Positions 1 to 11,745 of a stretch of 64,000 nt of DNA are shown here, one piece after another (positions within the stretch are counted from its first letter, which is position 1; each line of letters starts with the position of its first letter). Below the pieces are notes generated by a model. The model saw nothing but the letters and a program-made list of their open reading frames with translations. It searched no databases and had not been told where the DNA came from. The stretch covers positions 248,001 to 312,000 of the forward strand of contig JAODTK010005780.1 of the NCBI GenBank assembly GCA_026419785.1, given 5' to 3'. This DNA is from Sclerodactyla briareus. Taxonomy: Eukaryota; Echinodermata; Holothuroidea; Dendrochirotida; Sclerodactylidae. The translations under genes were made by a program, and so were the position numbers.

Positions 1-679
1 ATCACCAAAGTGTGTCATAGGCCACTGGGAGTTAAGGTATTCATGGCTACACTGAGAGTTCAATACAGTAAACATACAGTAAACATTCTAAGTTTATAGG
101 TGTGTCCTTGAGACTGAGCCAATGATAACACAAAACCACTGTGACTATAGGAGAGCATGGGTGAGGGATATTATGCTCATCACCGCAGTGCCACAAGACA
201 ATATCAGTCTGTCTAGGGAAATTATGTGTATAATGGAAAGGTCTACACACTTTACTTGGGTGGCATCTGAAGGTGCAGGTTTTCTCAAATTGGGTATCAC
301 GTACCCCTGTTGAGAGATATATATCGTGGCACTGGGCACAATAATGTCCATTGTTTTTAACCCTGACACACGTATCTTAAATTTGATGAGTGACAGGTGG
401 ACACACGAAATATTCAAACGACATGTAGACTCCCATGCATAGCGAAACTACATGCAGTTCGCCTAGACGAACAAAACTTCCCATTACAACTTCCCTCCAA
501 AATGTTTTGTTGCCATGATGTCAATGTCAAACGTAAAATTCAACAACATTCCTGTGTTTTCGGCTGTATTGACCATTCACACATGTGCGTCCCTCGAGTT
601 AGCTCGTGATAGGAGTGTTGTATTACATTAGTCTAATTCACTTTATGTTTTGTCTGAACAAGACGAATCTGGTCATCAC

Positions 680-1060
680 AAAAAATTAGCACTCAATGCA
701 TAAGGTCAAACGAGGTCAAAAGGTCTAATGAGGTCGAATTAGGTCACCTTCCAAAACGACATCCCTCTAAAATGTTTTGTTACCAAGAAGATATAGGATT
801 GTCCTATGGGTGACCTTAAATGACCTTGACCTAACAGCAAAAACAACAGAGTCCATCCTCACCGTACCTACAACCCATGTACCTAATTTGCGTTCGTTAG
901 ATATCGTGCTGACAAGCTTCCTGAAATTCGCATTCTCGGGACCTTGAATGACCTTGAACTGACACGTGCTGACAAGAGGTGTCACACACACACAAATACA
1001 CACACATACGCACGGTGCGTGCCCGCATAGATTTTTTTGCCTTCGGCAAGCAATCAACAA
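680..1060 (+). repeat. AGGTCA-rich interspersed repeat with CA-rich end
   Basis: Repeated AGGTCA half-sites lie at 700-750, then a TGACCTTGA-rich stretch, then a (CA)n segment followed by CGCATAGATTTTTTTGCCTTC. The same end structure recurs near 22,112-22,180 and, inverted, at 31,945-32,040, so this is one interspersed family. The (CA)n is seen directly; the family grouping is by eye. Confidence 0.55.
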
Positions 1061-1256
1061 TGGTCATGATCAATTTCAAGTGGTTACAGAAGGCAGGGGC
1101 GTAACATTTGGTAACGGCCTATGCAAGTATATAATTGGGTTACCAAAAATGTTAGAGTGGATATAACAAAGAGCGATGGCATTGATTATGAAAGTGCTTG
1201 CCGTCAATTACAAAGAAAATACATAAATTTTAACGTGGTTGTATAAAAATACTCAC

Positions 1257-1673
1257 GACTACAGGGGTAGTTAACTGAGGGAATACAGACGCCTGCGTTT
1301 TCGCAGCTACTGTTATAGTCAGTCACATCTTTGGTAATTGAATTTCGACCACTGATTGCGATGAGGTTCCTGGCGTGCCAGTTCTCAGACAAGAATTGTA
1401 CAATCGTCATGGGAATATTCATCTGTACTGGTTTAGATGCTGGTTTGTTAGATGCGTGACCATTGGGTTTAAGTGCCAGCTGGAATTCTCCATCTTTCAA
1501 TTAGAAAAACTGAGAGCCGCGTTGTCAACTACGTACCATGCGACATTACCAGAATCTACAGATCCAATACGATTGTCACATGTGGAGTTATTGACCTTTA
1601 GCGTTTGATCCATTATACAACCATGCATGACGAAAAAGTTGAACAACACAGAAAATACCATATTTTGTTTCAT
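1257..1673 (-). pseudogene. Possible secreted-protein exon, signal-peptide-like N terminus
   Basis: An ATG at 1673 opens 58 codons whose first 20 or so residues (MKQNMVFSVLFNFFVMHGCI) look like a hydrophobic signal peptide. The frame stops at 1497-1499. A second frame, one base away, continues for about 80 codons to a Cys-rich stretch (SSCENAGVCIPSVNYPC) just before a GTGAGT donor-like site at 1251-1256. A single-base frameshift near 1500 would join them. I do not recognise the family; the Cys spacing is vaguely EGF-like. The first part is duplicated upstream at 2064-2159, which argues that it was a real first exon. It could be a pseudogene or an exon carrying one sequence error. Confidence 0.35.
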
Positions 1674-2234
1674 CGTGTCGAATAACTCAACAATCCGATG
1701 AGCTTCTGAACCATCACTGTGAAGAAAATACTGTGGAACTGCAGCAGATTTTGGAGATATCTAAGATGCTAAATTTTACTGAGGCCTTCAGAAAGGTTTT
1801 TACCTACTGTTGTAAGCCCACCACAGCTCAGCAATTGTTTGCAATTGTATACGGAGGCCTGTCGTGATGGAGGGGTGGTAGGGGTACTGTTCCCGGTTGT
1901 GCTGGGTTCGGTTTTGTGTTCTGGGTCACCCGCGGTGAGAGGGGTCTTATAGGTACCGCCATGTTGGAAACAGTGTATCAAACAGGATGTTCTGTCTGCC
2001 CCTACCTCCCGATAATTCAGGCTTTTCCTCCCAGTGAAACCTGTCAGGGACACTCTGTCCCCACTATGTGGAGTAATTGACCTTTAGCGTTTGATCCATT
2101 ATACAACCATGCATGACGACACAGTTGAACAACACAGAGAATACCTTATGTTGATTCATCGTGTCGAATAACTCAACATTCCGATGAGCTTCTGGAACCA
2201 TCACTGTGAAAAAATACTATAGGAATGCAGCAGA
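1581..2234. repeat. Direct repeat, two ~170-bp copies about 490 bp apart
   Basis: Positions 1581-1751 and 2067-2234 share nearly continuous sequence, beginning TGTGGAGTNATTGACCTTTA and running through CCATCACTGTGAA. About 315 bp between the copies (1752-2066) is not repeated here. A tandem duplication of an exon plus flank explains it. Confidence 0.8.
2064..2159 (-). pseudogene. Second copy of the signal-peptide-like first exon
   Basis: The ATG at 2159 gives 31 codons closely matching the start of the frame at 1673, in the same frame, before a TAG at 2064-2066. Matching residues include VFSVLFN, VMHGCIMDQTLKVN and ST. The copy is part of a direct duplication of about 170 bp (1581-1751 and 2067-2234). 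It is truncated, so probably a dead copy or an alternative first exon. Confidence 0.35.
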
Positions 2235-2539
2235 GTTGCCAGCAATTTACTGTGGACTGAAGTCTACTATAGAGTTCACACTACATCACGGTAAATTCCA
2301 CAGTAATCTACTGTAAAAACAGATTTTATAGTAGATAAATCATGAATGCAACTTCTTTTTCACAGTGCTGTAACGAACGAACTATAGGATGGATCTGAGT
2401 AAAAACCTACTATTAAAGAATGTTCACGTGATATTAGAAAAAAAATCACTCTCATCTATTTTTATGTGAATGCCTAAATCCTTACTTTCTCACCAATGTG
2501 GCAAATGACATAATTAATTGTGTGACACAAATGTATTTT

Positions 2540-4339
2540 ACCTATGAATTAGGCTCAGCGACTGCGATGACGCAAATTTGTTCAGAGCTATCAAGTCAAT
2601 TTTTAAGTCTGACTCTGAGAGGACATTACCTAGCTGCTCATAATTCCTCTACTGAGCTTGCCAATCCAATCAATTTGCCAACATCTTCACTGAGAAAATA
2701 GATCTGATTCAAGGCGATCTTAACGACAACCCTCCTGATAGAAACCGTCAGCCGGATCCAGTCCCTATCACGCCCAATGTACTTCAGAAGTTCAGTGAAT
2801 TATCCACTGATAAAGTTCGAAGTGTCATAAAAGACGCTCCACCAAAGACATGCTCTTCAGACCCTTTTCCGACCCCCCTCTTGGTTAAGTGCATAGACGC
2901 TGTTCTGCCTGTTATCACGGACATCGTAAACCGCCCTCTTGTTTCTGGTGCAGTTCCCGACATGCTCAAAACAGCTAATGCTGTTCCGATTTCGAAGAAA
3001 AACAACTTGGACAAGGACACACTCAGCAATTACCGTCCGGTAAGCTTGCTACCATTTCTCTCTAAAGTTATTGAACTGTGTCTCTGCACAGTTGCAGAAC
3101 CACTTCAACAGGAACAACTTTTACTCACCATTCCAATCTGCCTATCGCTCTGCATACAGCATTGAAACGGCTCTCTTCAAGGTTCATAATGATCTTCTGT
3201 GCGCCTCTGACAATCGTCAGGATTCTATTATTATTTTTCTTGATATGACCGCTGCCTTTGACACAATCGATCACTGTATTCTAGGTGCATCGTCTCCAGA
3301 CCAAGTACGGTATTGTTGGGTCTGCTCTGGGCAGGTTCAAGTCTTATTTGGCCAACAGGACGCAGTTTGTTGCCATTGGCAACTCGGTTGCACACTCGCA
3401 CCGTCTACATCGCGGTGTTCCACAAGGTTCTGTCTTAGGTGTTCCCTTATACACATTTCATATCAGTCCAATCAGCGACATTATCAGCTCCCACGGCGTA
3501 AATCACATGGTTTACGCAGATGATACTCAACTGTACATTTGAAGACGCCGAACGCACATCTGTCATGGAGCTACTCGAATGCTGTGTTTCTGACGTCATG
3601 GACTGGGCGGCTGCTAACATGTTAAAAGTAAATTCAGCAAAAACTCAACTGATCCATGCCTCCTCCTAAGTTTTGCAATTCTGCTCCAATTCCACCACTC
3701 CATGTTGGCGGATCTTTGATTTACCCAGTCTCCGATGTCAGAAAACTTGGTGTTCTATTTGACAACAAGCTGACCTCGAAACGCATGTGCGTAAGAGGGT
3801 GGTTGGCTGGTTCGGTGTTCACCAGAACAGGAAGGTCAGAGAATACCTTGACCAATCCTCCTCAGAAAGACTTGCACACTCGTTCGTTTCATCCCGCCTC
3901 GATTTCTGCAATGACCTACTCTTTGGACTTCCTGCCTCTGAACTAAAGAAACTGCAAAACATAAAAATGCGGCAGCCAGAATTGTCACCAGGAAACCTTC
4001 AAGACAACATATCACCCCGGTATTGAGGGATCTTCACTGGCTCCCTGTCACCGCTCGTATCTCGTTCAAACTTCTACTCACCATGCTTAGGATCTCTAAG
4101 GATATCGGCCCAAATACCTGTCAGACTTGATTGAGCCGTATTGCCCACGCACTCCGCGTTCGTCCTCTCGCAAATTATATCAGCGAAAGGGAACGGATAC
4201 CAATACCTATGGTAACAGGGCTTTTATCGGGGCAGGACCATCTCTTTGGAATAGCCTACCAGACGACCTCCGGTCGGCCACCAGTGTTGACTCTTCCAAG
4301 AAGAGGCTGAAAACTTTACTCTTTCATAACCAATTTTAA
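2540..4339 (+). mobile_element. CR1/L2-like LINE: reverse transcriptase and C-terminal region, decayed
   Basis: Non-LTR retrotransposon pol remnant read in order along the plus strand: a linker region from about 2,560; RT motifs including NYRPVSLLPFLSKVIE near 3,030-3,075, FLDMTAAFDTIDH near 3,236-3,272 and GVPQGSVLG near 3,415; the catalytic motif as YADDTQLYI near 3,512-3,542; thumb sequence KLGVLFDNKL near 3,745; and a C-terminal AGPSLWNSLPDDLR near 4,232. At least five frameshifts separate these pieces, so it is inactive. No apurinic endonuclease domain is visible upstream, so the copy is 5'-truncated, as is usual for LINEs. The CR1/L2 grouping rests on motif style; Crack or Daphne clades are alternatives. 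Confidence 0.9.
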
Positions 4340-4344
4340 CCTAA

Positions 4345-5080
4345 CATACTATCGTTTCAACATATTTCTCATTTTAAACCGTAGTTTCTATATCAGTCAA
4401 TACAATAGATTACTACAGTATGGGTAGTCTCGTCGCTGGAAAGAAGGACAGGAATTGAAAGACTGAATAGAACTTTAAGCAACTTCTGAATATGAAGTCG
4501 TGCCCGACAACTCTGTGTGTTACTGCCAGTCTCAAACACATTTTTTGTTATGATATGAATATGGTTTCTGACTTTCTGCACTATACGATTGTGATTCTGT
4601 TATGACTGTGCATGTTGTTGTCAAATTACAAGTTAGAATAACACTGACTGCAGTTGTTTCATAACTGCCATCACAATCAGGCCAGCCTAGATAATGAAAC
4701 ACCACCCGGCAGGAGATCCCGTCCACCGTGTCCTGTCAGAACGGGATCTGAGTGTTGGGGTGGGTAACCCAGGGAGTTAGGGGATGGGTGAGGCTGGTCA
4801 CTTGCCCAAAGAGGCTGGGTGATTGGAAGCAGTGTAGGGTGGGTACAGCTAGGTGCCTCCAAGGCATATGCTCCCATGAGTGAGTGTGGGTCTGTGCCAT
4901 GAAATATCATGTTCACACAATTTGACACAACAACACTTGTTTCTATGGGGACGTTACACATGCTGGACGTTTTGAAGCACAGGCCCATAACCTCTTCAAT
5001 TGATATACTAGCCCCATGCCTTGGTACCATCCAAACCCTCTTCTGAATGAACCTCTGGCTCGTATCCTCAAGTTACTCTT
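4345..5080. other. No gene recognised
   Basis: No conserved coding signal or RNA gene seen. The reading frames here are short and mutually overlapping. Confidence 0.5.
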
Positions 5081-5084
5081 GTAA

Positions 5085-5355
5085 CCCTACTCACGGCATG
5101 ATTGCATAATGTTTTCCCATATGTACCTGGATGTATGAGATTAGTGTTAGAGAGTAGGCCTAGGGGTGGGGTCAGTTTCCACTTACAGATGTGGGCTTAA
5201 GCTAATCCCAAATCTTATCATTACCAACACTTAAACCTACGGTAACCCTGACCCCGCCTTTACAACCCTAACCTTCATCCCTAATCTCCAACACTCATCT
5301 ATATATCCAGATACACATGGGTATACATTATGCAATCATACCCTACTCACCCACC
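5085..5355. repeat. Foldback / MITE-like inverted repeat
   Basis: The left arm, from about 5,085 (ACTCACGGCATGATTGCATA), reappears inverted ending near 5,355 (GCAATCATACCCTACTCAC). Shared internal sequence includes ATTGCATAATG and a CCATATGTACCTGGAT-like stretch. The arms are about 65-80 bp and the middle is rich in AACCCTAA-like sequence. No transposase is present, so it would be non-autonomous. Confidence 0.6.
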
Positions 5356-5871
5356 CTAATCCTAACACTAACCTCCACACACATTTCCACTCATGTGCGT
5401 GATAATTGCACTACTGGTGCTAGTCTTACTTTGGGGTGTCATATGTGTATGCTACGGTACCAGTTATGCGAAATCGGTCACACTCCATAGTATCCCTAGT
5501 CAATGTGCATAATCCATATCTGGGTTTATCAGTTATACAACTTGGACTAGATTAACACATGTGCATTATCTATGGAATACTTCCTTGACAATGCAAGACC
5601 CCACCAACAATTTTGTCAATAGTTAAAACATCGAAAAGTCCAAATCAGTTGTTTGATTAATTTCGCGCAATAGGTACCACAACACTATCATAGGACAAAG
5701 TTATCACTACGGGAGATTCCACTGCAGAAAACAGCTTTCCTCCATCCAAATCTCACACCACGTTCACCCCTAAAATATACTTTGTGCATTGATAGTTGAT
5801 ACCTTTAACCGTGATATGATGATTGAGCGTTGAAGACTGCAAAGTTGACAGACCGTACATCTGTATCAATG

Positions 5872-6215
<344 letters not shown>

Positions 6216-6234
6216 CAATGAAAGCAAAACAAAT

Positions 6235-6400
6235 ACTGGTGTCGGCAGCACTAGCACAATTTCCGACACTGGAATGGTCTGACACCGACACCAACATCGG
6301 GACACCGCAATGTTTCACACCAACAGCAACACCGACACCAGGACACTCATGGTGTCGACACCAGTGTCAACACCGATACCAGTGTTTCTTACTGGAACAT
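6235..6400. repeat. Degenerate minisatellite, ACACCGACACCA-type
   Basis: Repeated ACACCGACACC, GACACCAGTGTC and related 6-12 bp units fill this stretch immediately after the TA microsatellite. No coding signal. Confidence 0.6.
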
Positions 6401-6442
6401 AATACATCAAAGTATAGGCCATCCAGACTTGGTCAAGTTTAA

Positions 6443-7720
6443 CGATTGTAATCCAAACTGACTGGAATTACTAATAATAATGAATTCCCCGCATATCGCT
6501 CGAAGGGACCACCAAAATATACAACAAGGCGACCGCCCATCAGTGTATCGCCTGGTTACGCGATCAGTGTCTTCATCTATTAGTCACCATGCGAACAATT
6601 ACAAGGCATTTAATGAGTGCTTTAAGATTCTGGTAATTAGATTTTAACAGAACAGCCTACTAATCGTGACCAATTTCAAATCCGTAAGGACTGATTATTG
6701 ACACTGTCTACCATATAAGTTTTGTGGAAAGGTGACTAAGATTGCCTAAATTATGCAAATTAGACAATAATCAACGTTCTGGTGACCATTTCAAACTTCA
6801 CTTATCTCTGGGCCAATTGTGAACCACACTTAAAACATTTCATCGGAATTCAACAAAACTTGAACATTTGGCCTGAATCGGAGCAATTTATAACCACACT
6901 GCATCAAACCCTATTTACCTGATTCATTGTTAACATTTGGCGAGACTAAAGGTAGACCACAGCTCATAGTGGGAACTGGTCCTATCTAATAAAGTTTGTC
7001 TGTATATCCTCAGTGTCACTCATAAGATTCCATTTATTACCAGCTCTCCCAAGGGAGTTACCCTCCCCCCCCATCTCACACACCAGAGCTACTGCAGGTG
7101 TAACCTGACACCCTTCATTCTTGAATAGGTGCCTGGGGAGTAAGTAAACGAATGACTGGGGTTTAACTTTATATAGTCAGTGTAGGGGGCCCAGACGAGG
7201 TATGGAAGGCAAGAAGTGAACCTAATTTAAAAAAGGCAGGTTTTGACAATAGATTAGATGATATGATAACACCAACATAAGTAGTGCCCCTCTCCCATTA
7301 CCCTCCTTCTCGACCGCCCCCCCCCCCCCCTTTTATTTTGAAAAATTTTCTCTCCCCTCTCCCCCCTCTCTCGCATCTTCTCTCTCTCTCATATTTGGGA
7401 AACCGCGGAAGCCCAAACTTGCTCAATTCGTTGAACTTGTTCGAGTTTCATGTGGCAATGTATTCGGTGACAGAAGAGCGTGTTTTGGCCAAACTTCATA
7501 CAATTCAGAGAGCTCGAACAAAATAGGTTGCAGCTCCGTCTTTTAGGCCAATTTGTCATCGAAGTACCCGACGGCTGCACTGCAACAAATACCACGACTG
7601 TTCATTTTTTCGGTTGCAGTCATCCATAAGTAGGTAGCGAATATTACCATTAGCCTTATCGTTGGACTGGCAGACTGGCCTGTCATTACAGTAAGAAGTA
7701 AGAATATATCAAGACATTAT
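6443..7720. other. No gene recognised; poly(C) and CT-rich tract
   Basis: Contains a poly(C) tract near 7,316-7,331 and a CT-rich stretch to 7,390. The next P450 exons, which would carry the I-helix, were looked for here on the minus strand and not found. Confidence 0.5.
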
Positions 7721-7726
7721 GCTCAC

Positions 7727-7853
7727 CTGTCGAGATTTTCGATCGGAAATATTCACGTATTCAGCCCACTGTCGTCCCAGAGGTGTCCACCGGAAAATGT
7801 TCTCGTTCCAATACCAGGGATACTTGATCTTTTTCATGATTATATTTCCAAAT
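7727..7853 (-). CDS. CYP4-like cytochrome P450, internal exon (E)
   Basis: The exon is bounded by a CAG acceptor (7,854-7,856) and a GTGAGC donor (7,721-7,726). It encodes NIIMKKIKYPWYWNENIFR, then WTPLGRQWAEYVNI, open throughout. This matches the F-G helix region of clan-4 (CYP4) P450s, where a YPWYWN-like motif is followed by LGR.W. The phase joins cleanly to the exon at 8,217-8,285. P450s are heme monooxygenases, usually ER-anchored, that oxidise fatty acids or xenobiotics. The substrate cannot be inferred. The downstream exons (I-helix, ExxR and heme-Cys) were not found between here and position 1 and may lie outside the window. Confidence 0.8.
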
Positions 7854-8216
7854 CTGTACGAGAAAGAGAGATTACAAGAGATAATAAACACTTCTCTAAG
7901 GTTAAAAATATTCCTCACGTGGGTTAATATGGTTTGGTGCATATTCACTCATTACGATACCTATCGAACGATATATCATAATGGGTTTTCAGCTCCGCAG
8001 CTCAATTTCTAAAAACAAGTTCTAAAAACAATTTCAAACATTCTCCTGAACAAAAGTTTCATCGCCACGGGCGTAGGTTTTCAAATTGGCCTATTACAAC
8101 GCAATGAGCCCTTGGTATGAGAGGAGCGTTCGTCAAAAGTAATTGACGAAAGTAATTGTTAAAGTGAGAAGAAACATCTTATTTCTCTAATTTTCCAGTG
8201 AGAATGGAATTCTTAC

Positions 8217-8285
8217 CCCTCAATCGCGTGCACGTAACTCGTCTGGTGCCCTAACTGACTGCGTGGGTTGTGCCCATAATGGTCT
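8217..8285 (-). CDS. CYP4-like cytochrome P450, internal exon (D), one indel
   Basis: The acceptor CAG is at 8,286-8,288 and the donor GTAAGA at 8,211-8,216. The exon begins ETIMG, with the E completed from exon C, and ends GHQTSYVHAIEG. This is the conserved CYP4 stretch after the LD.. motif. The two halves are in different frames: one base seems to be missing in the G-run directly after the ATG of ETIMG. A sequencing or assembly error in a homopolymer and a true frameshift are both possible. Confidence 0.75.
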
Positions 8286-8765
8286 CTGCGAGGATTTCAA
8301 ATTAAAGATGCAAAATGTTAGGTTGCCACATCCAGTACCAGTGATTGCGTACAGCCACCGATGACATTTGACATTTCCTCAAAGCAAACTGGGGTGCTGG
8401 AGTGTCTAGAGAAAATTTCACTTTCATTTGTTAATTGTGTGAGCTTCATTTATTAGTTAACAAGTTAACAAATCGAACCTGGCACAAAAACAGAGTCATT
8501 TACTGCCCATATTCGAGCTACACGCATGATTTCAACTCAATTGAACCAAGCATTTTCAATTATCGTGACCGAGTATGACTTATTTGACCATATTCATAGA
8601 AGTGAAAATCCCTGCTCTAGACACCTGTTTTATGAGTGGCTTACAAATATTTTCAATGTGGCGAATTACTGGAACCGCAGGTACTAAAACAGATACTGTG
8701 TGTTTACCTAGTATTACTGGAAGATACCAGAACTAAGATGCAGTTATCTTACTAATGCGTGTCAC

Positions 8766-8956
8766 CAAAAACAACGTCTAGTGTATACAGTGACGTGGGC
8801 GTTGCCAATTCAACTTTCCGGCCATCCGCCCACTCCAACCAGGTTATCGGTGATGTCCTCGAATGGTCATTGAAAACTTCATTGAACTTCCTCAGAATTG
8901 AAAAGTGGAATGATGAAGTCAGAAGCTTCCGTCGTGATGCCCATTTCTTACCTTTA
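8766..8956 (-). CDS. CYP4-like cytochrome P450, C-helix exon (C)
   Basis: The acceptor is CCTTTCCAG at 8,957 and the probable donor G|GTGAC at 8,761-8,765. It encodes KGKKWASRRKLLTSSFHFSI near its start, the C-helix WxxxR heme-propionate contact region typical of CYP4. It ends with YTLDVVF and a split Glu codon completed in exon D. About 63 codons are open. I chose the GTGAC donor over the stronger-looking GTAAGA 14 bases downstream because it alone gives the family sequence LDVVFETIMG across the junction. Of the P450 pieces in the window, this is the clearest. Confidence 0.85.
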
Positions 8957-9379
8957 CTGGAAAGGTTGTGAATAAAATGCAATAGAAATGATAAAACTGC
9001 CTATGAGAATGTCTCCTACTCAGCTGATGACACGTTCAGACTTACCCAATGTATTGCTGACAGCAGGCACGTGCAACTTGTTAACTATTGTTACTTACAG
9101 ACCAGCACAGAAAGCAAAATTCTTCTCTCACCGAATATAATGTGACACCAACAACGACACCACGACAGAATATCCCGAAGTCAGTCCAAAACAGTCAACA
9201 ACATGTGAGATAGTAATGGCGTCATTACCAGAAGAGGACGATGAGGGGGCGCTGTTGTCATCCTGGACACCTCCAAATAATCGATGAGTCCGATTCTCAG
9301 GAATCAAATGAAATTTTCTATCGGAAAATTGCCGAAGACCAGAAAAATCAGAAAGAACTTCCTGATTTAGTCCACTCTC

Positions 9380-10175
9380 TTGATCATACCAAGGACGTTT
9401 CATACACTGTCTGAAATTCATAAGATACCGAAACTGCTGAACGACGTGACAGTGATCCTCAAGAGATAACCACGCATGACCTGGTCAAGTTGATCAATTC
9501 ACGAGAATCCCATCCCTGGTAGACCTATCATATCCGACAAGGGTAACCTGGCCGAATACGGGTCTGCCTACGTTGATCGTCACCTTCAACCTCTTTTACC
9601 GGGTATCACCATTTCCATTCAGAATAACACCCACGTCGTTCGAGATAGCCAATGAATGTACTGTGATTAGGGCAATGCCATCCTCGTCACCATGGACGTT
9701 ACCTTCATATACACTCATATACCGCACAAGGAGGGGGTCAATTCCTGTAGAATCGAGGTGGCGGGGTGCCCCGGTGTTGAAGCGATTTGTGCGCTAATCA
9801 ACTTATCTCGGAACATGACAACTTTGATTTCAATAGGGAACAATTCTTGGCAAATCAATGACACGGCATCAGAGACGATGGAAGCACCAACATATTCCCA
9901 TTTTGGAAAACAACTTGTTGACTCTGCCCCTCTAAGCACTCGATGGAATATATACCATTCCTGGATGTTTATGTACAGTTGCAGAATAACCGTGTTACCA
10001 CTGAAATCTGCACTGAGTCAACAGATCGGCACTGCTACTTTCATTACGAGAGTTTTCACCCCATGCGAATGAGAATACATTGTTCACAGTCAACTTCTCA
10101 GATTCGAACATATCTGTTATTCCGAATTCGTGCGGGAATCTGCCGTTGTCATCACTTAATCCCTGGAATGTGACC
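9380..10175 (+). mobile_element. Penelope-like element RT fragment
   Basis: Plus-strand remnants of a Penelope-like reverse transcriptase: PGRPIISDKGNLAEYGSAYV near 9,518-9,580; a catalytic-palm stretch LVTMDVTFIYTHIPHKEG near 9,684-9,740; and IPFLDVYVQLQNN with STDRHCYFHYESFHPM near 9,952-10,065. These occur in the family order but in different frames, with stops between. No GIY-YIG domain follows, so the copy is 3'-truncated and dead. It differs from the Penelope-like copy at the right edge of the window, so at least two lineages are present. Confidence 0.8.
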
Positions 10176-10209
10176 GTTCCTTCCAACCAATCTTCCGTTA
10201 GATTAAACA

Positions 10210-10920
10210 AACATATATTCTACCTCGCCATATACACTACGTTCCGTATTACATAAGATTGCTCGGGTGGATTGCTGCAGTGTTTGTTCAGAAATGGAGG
10301 AGTGAACAACAGCTCTGCTGCTGTACCTCTTTCCCATGTGTTTCAGTATTGGGTCTATTAGCACAGACGTCATAATCTTGGTTCCACGGCGCCAGTACGT
10401 ACGTGTTATATATAAAGCTATTAATGAATGATAATGAGAATATAGGCTATCTCTAGGCATTATTAATAACAAACTGTTTACGCCGCTTTTTGGTGAGTAA
10501 AATGGAAATTATGTTGGATTTCGTAATCAATTGTAGGCTTCCCGCCTCTTTGTGTTGATGTGGTGATGGACAGGATGGATCAGTACGATACAAACCAAAG
10601 AAACTTCACCTCAGATTACATGCTCCGACAACTCTCTGATAATGAGACAAATGATGATGTCAAAGCACTAATGACAAACAAGCTAAGCTGTTCCAACGAT
10701 GTGGATTCACAATCTCAGTTCAGCGAAGCTGAAAGAGAAGTATAATAGATGGACAAAACCTGCAATTGTACCCGTCCTTCAGGTAACTCAGGTGACACGC
10801 TCATTTAAAATATTCTCTCGTCATCAACAAAAGTTACAAATGTAGCCATTCATAAAAATCCGCAAGGTAACAAAACGCCACATGACAAAGTTCGATACAT
10901 CACATGTTGCATTTGTACAT
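10210..10920. other. No gene recognised
   Basis: A 61-codon plus-strand frame (10,560-10,745, ending SQFSEAEREV) is the only notable frame. It is rich in Asp/Asn/Gln and matches nothing I know. It has no clear counterpart in copy B. Confidence 0.4.
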
Positions 10921-10987
10921 GCATATACGGGTGAGGGATAGGAGGCTATCAAATAGCAGGGTCTGCAATTGAATCTCCTGGAAAGTA

Positions 10988-11203
10988 TTGACATCGAAGA
11001 GTCGGCCTACTAACTATAAGGATCTACAGAGATTATCTCACCTGAAAAGTCATGATCAGAGAAATAATGGAATCAAGTGGAAAACTGTTCTATTAAATTC
11101 TCAGTGTTCCCGCAGAACAAAGAGTTGTACCCTCGACCACTGTCCGTGTATCAGCGACCATCAAACTGACGAGGTCTCCCAAAACATCATGTACAAAGTT
11201 TAG
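10988..11203 (+). pseudogene. Cys-rich C-terminal remnant of multi-copy family (copy A)
   Basis: A 71-codon plus-strand frame containing LLNSQCSRRTKSCTLDHCPC. Its counterpart at about 47,400-47,460 lies downstream of the longer gene remnant at 45,926-47,050, so this is probably the Cys-rich tail of the same family. Copy A retains only this end. The function is unknown. Confidence 0.35.
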
Positions 11204-11604
11204 AAAAATGCTCCTGCATGTGTTGTCTCACCTTACATTAGATACATCTGCTTGAAACGCCGTTTAACGGCTTTAATATCACAGAGATATACCAGTATTG
11301 GAAACACGATGGGTATGTATATATACGAGTTCATATTTGGTACTCATTCTCACTCAGGGGAGCTATGCCGGCGCATCCATCCATGGCTTCCAATCACCCG
11401 GCCTTCTCTGGTCTAACGACCAGGCGTGGGGCTGACCCATTCCCGCACTTCCTGAAGTACCCGCGAAGCTGCGCTAACCATGGGCTACAGAGAGAGTCCT
11501 GTTTCTCGACATCACAGTTGGCAGGACACGAGGGGCAGGATCTTCCACCGAGAGACTCGCCCATAAATCGACCAAAAGCCCACACCACTATCTAGTGCCT
11601 TCCG

Positions 11605-11745
11605 ATGATTCCCATATGCCAGTCCGAGGCGTCAACTGACCACAGAGGCATTAATGATACTGCTGAAGTGAGCGATGGACTCGGTGACTTCAACGTTCTC
11701 GACCAACATCTGGTCAGACCCAAGAGCACTGTACAACACCGTGCG
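11605..11745 (-). mobile_element. LINE C-terminal fragment (copy A)
   Basis: The minus strand reads ENVEVTESIAHFSSIINASV, then LGLAYG. It is homologous at nucleotide level to 40,110-40,250 (GEIVEFTESFVYLCNSF .. RRLGLAYGV) and 47,945-48,065. The motif is the segment after the RT domain in some non-LTR retrotransposons (EFVYLGS..RRIGLA-like). All copies are broken. Confidence 0.6.
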
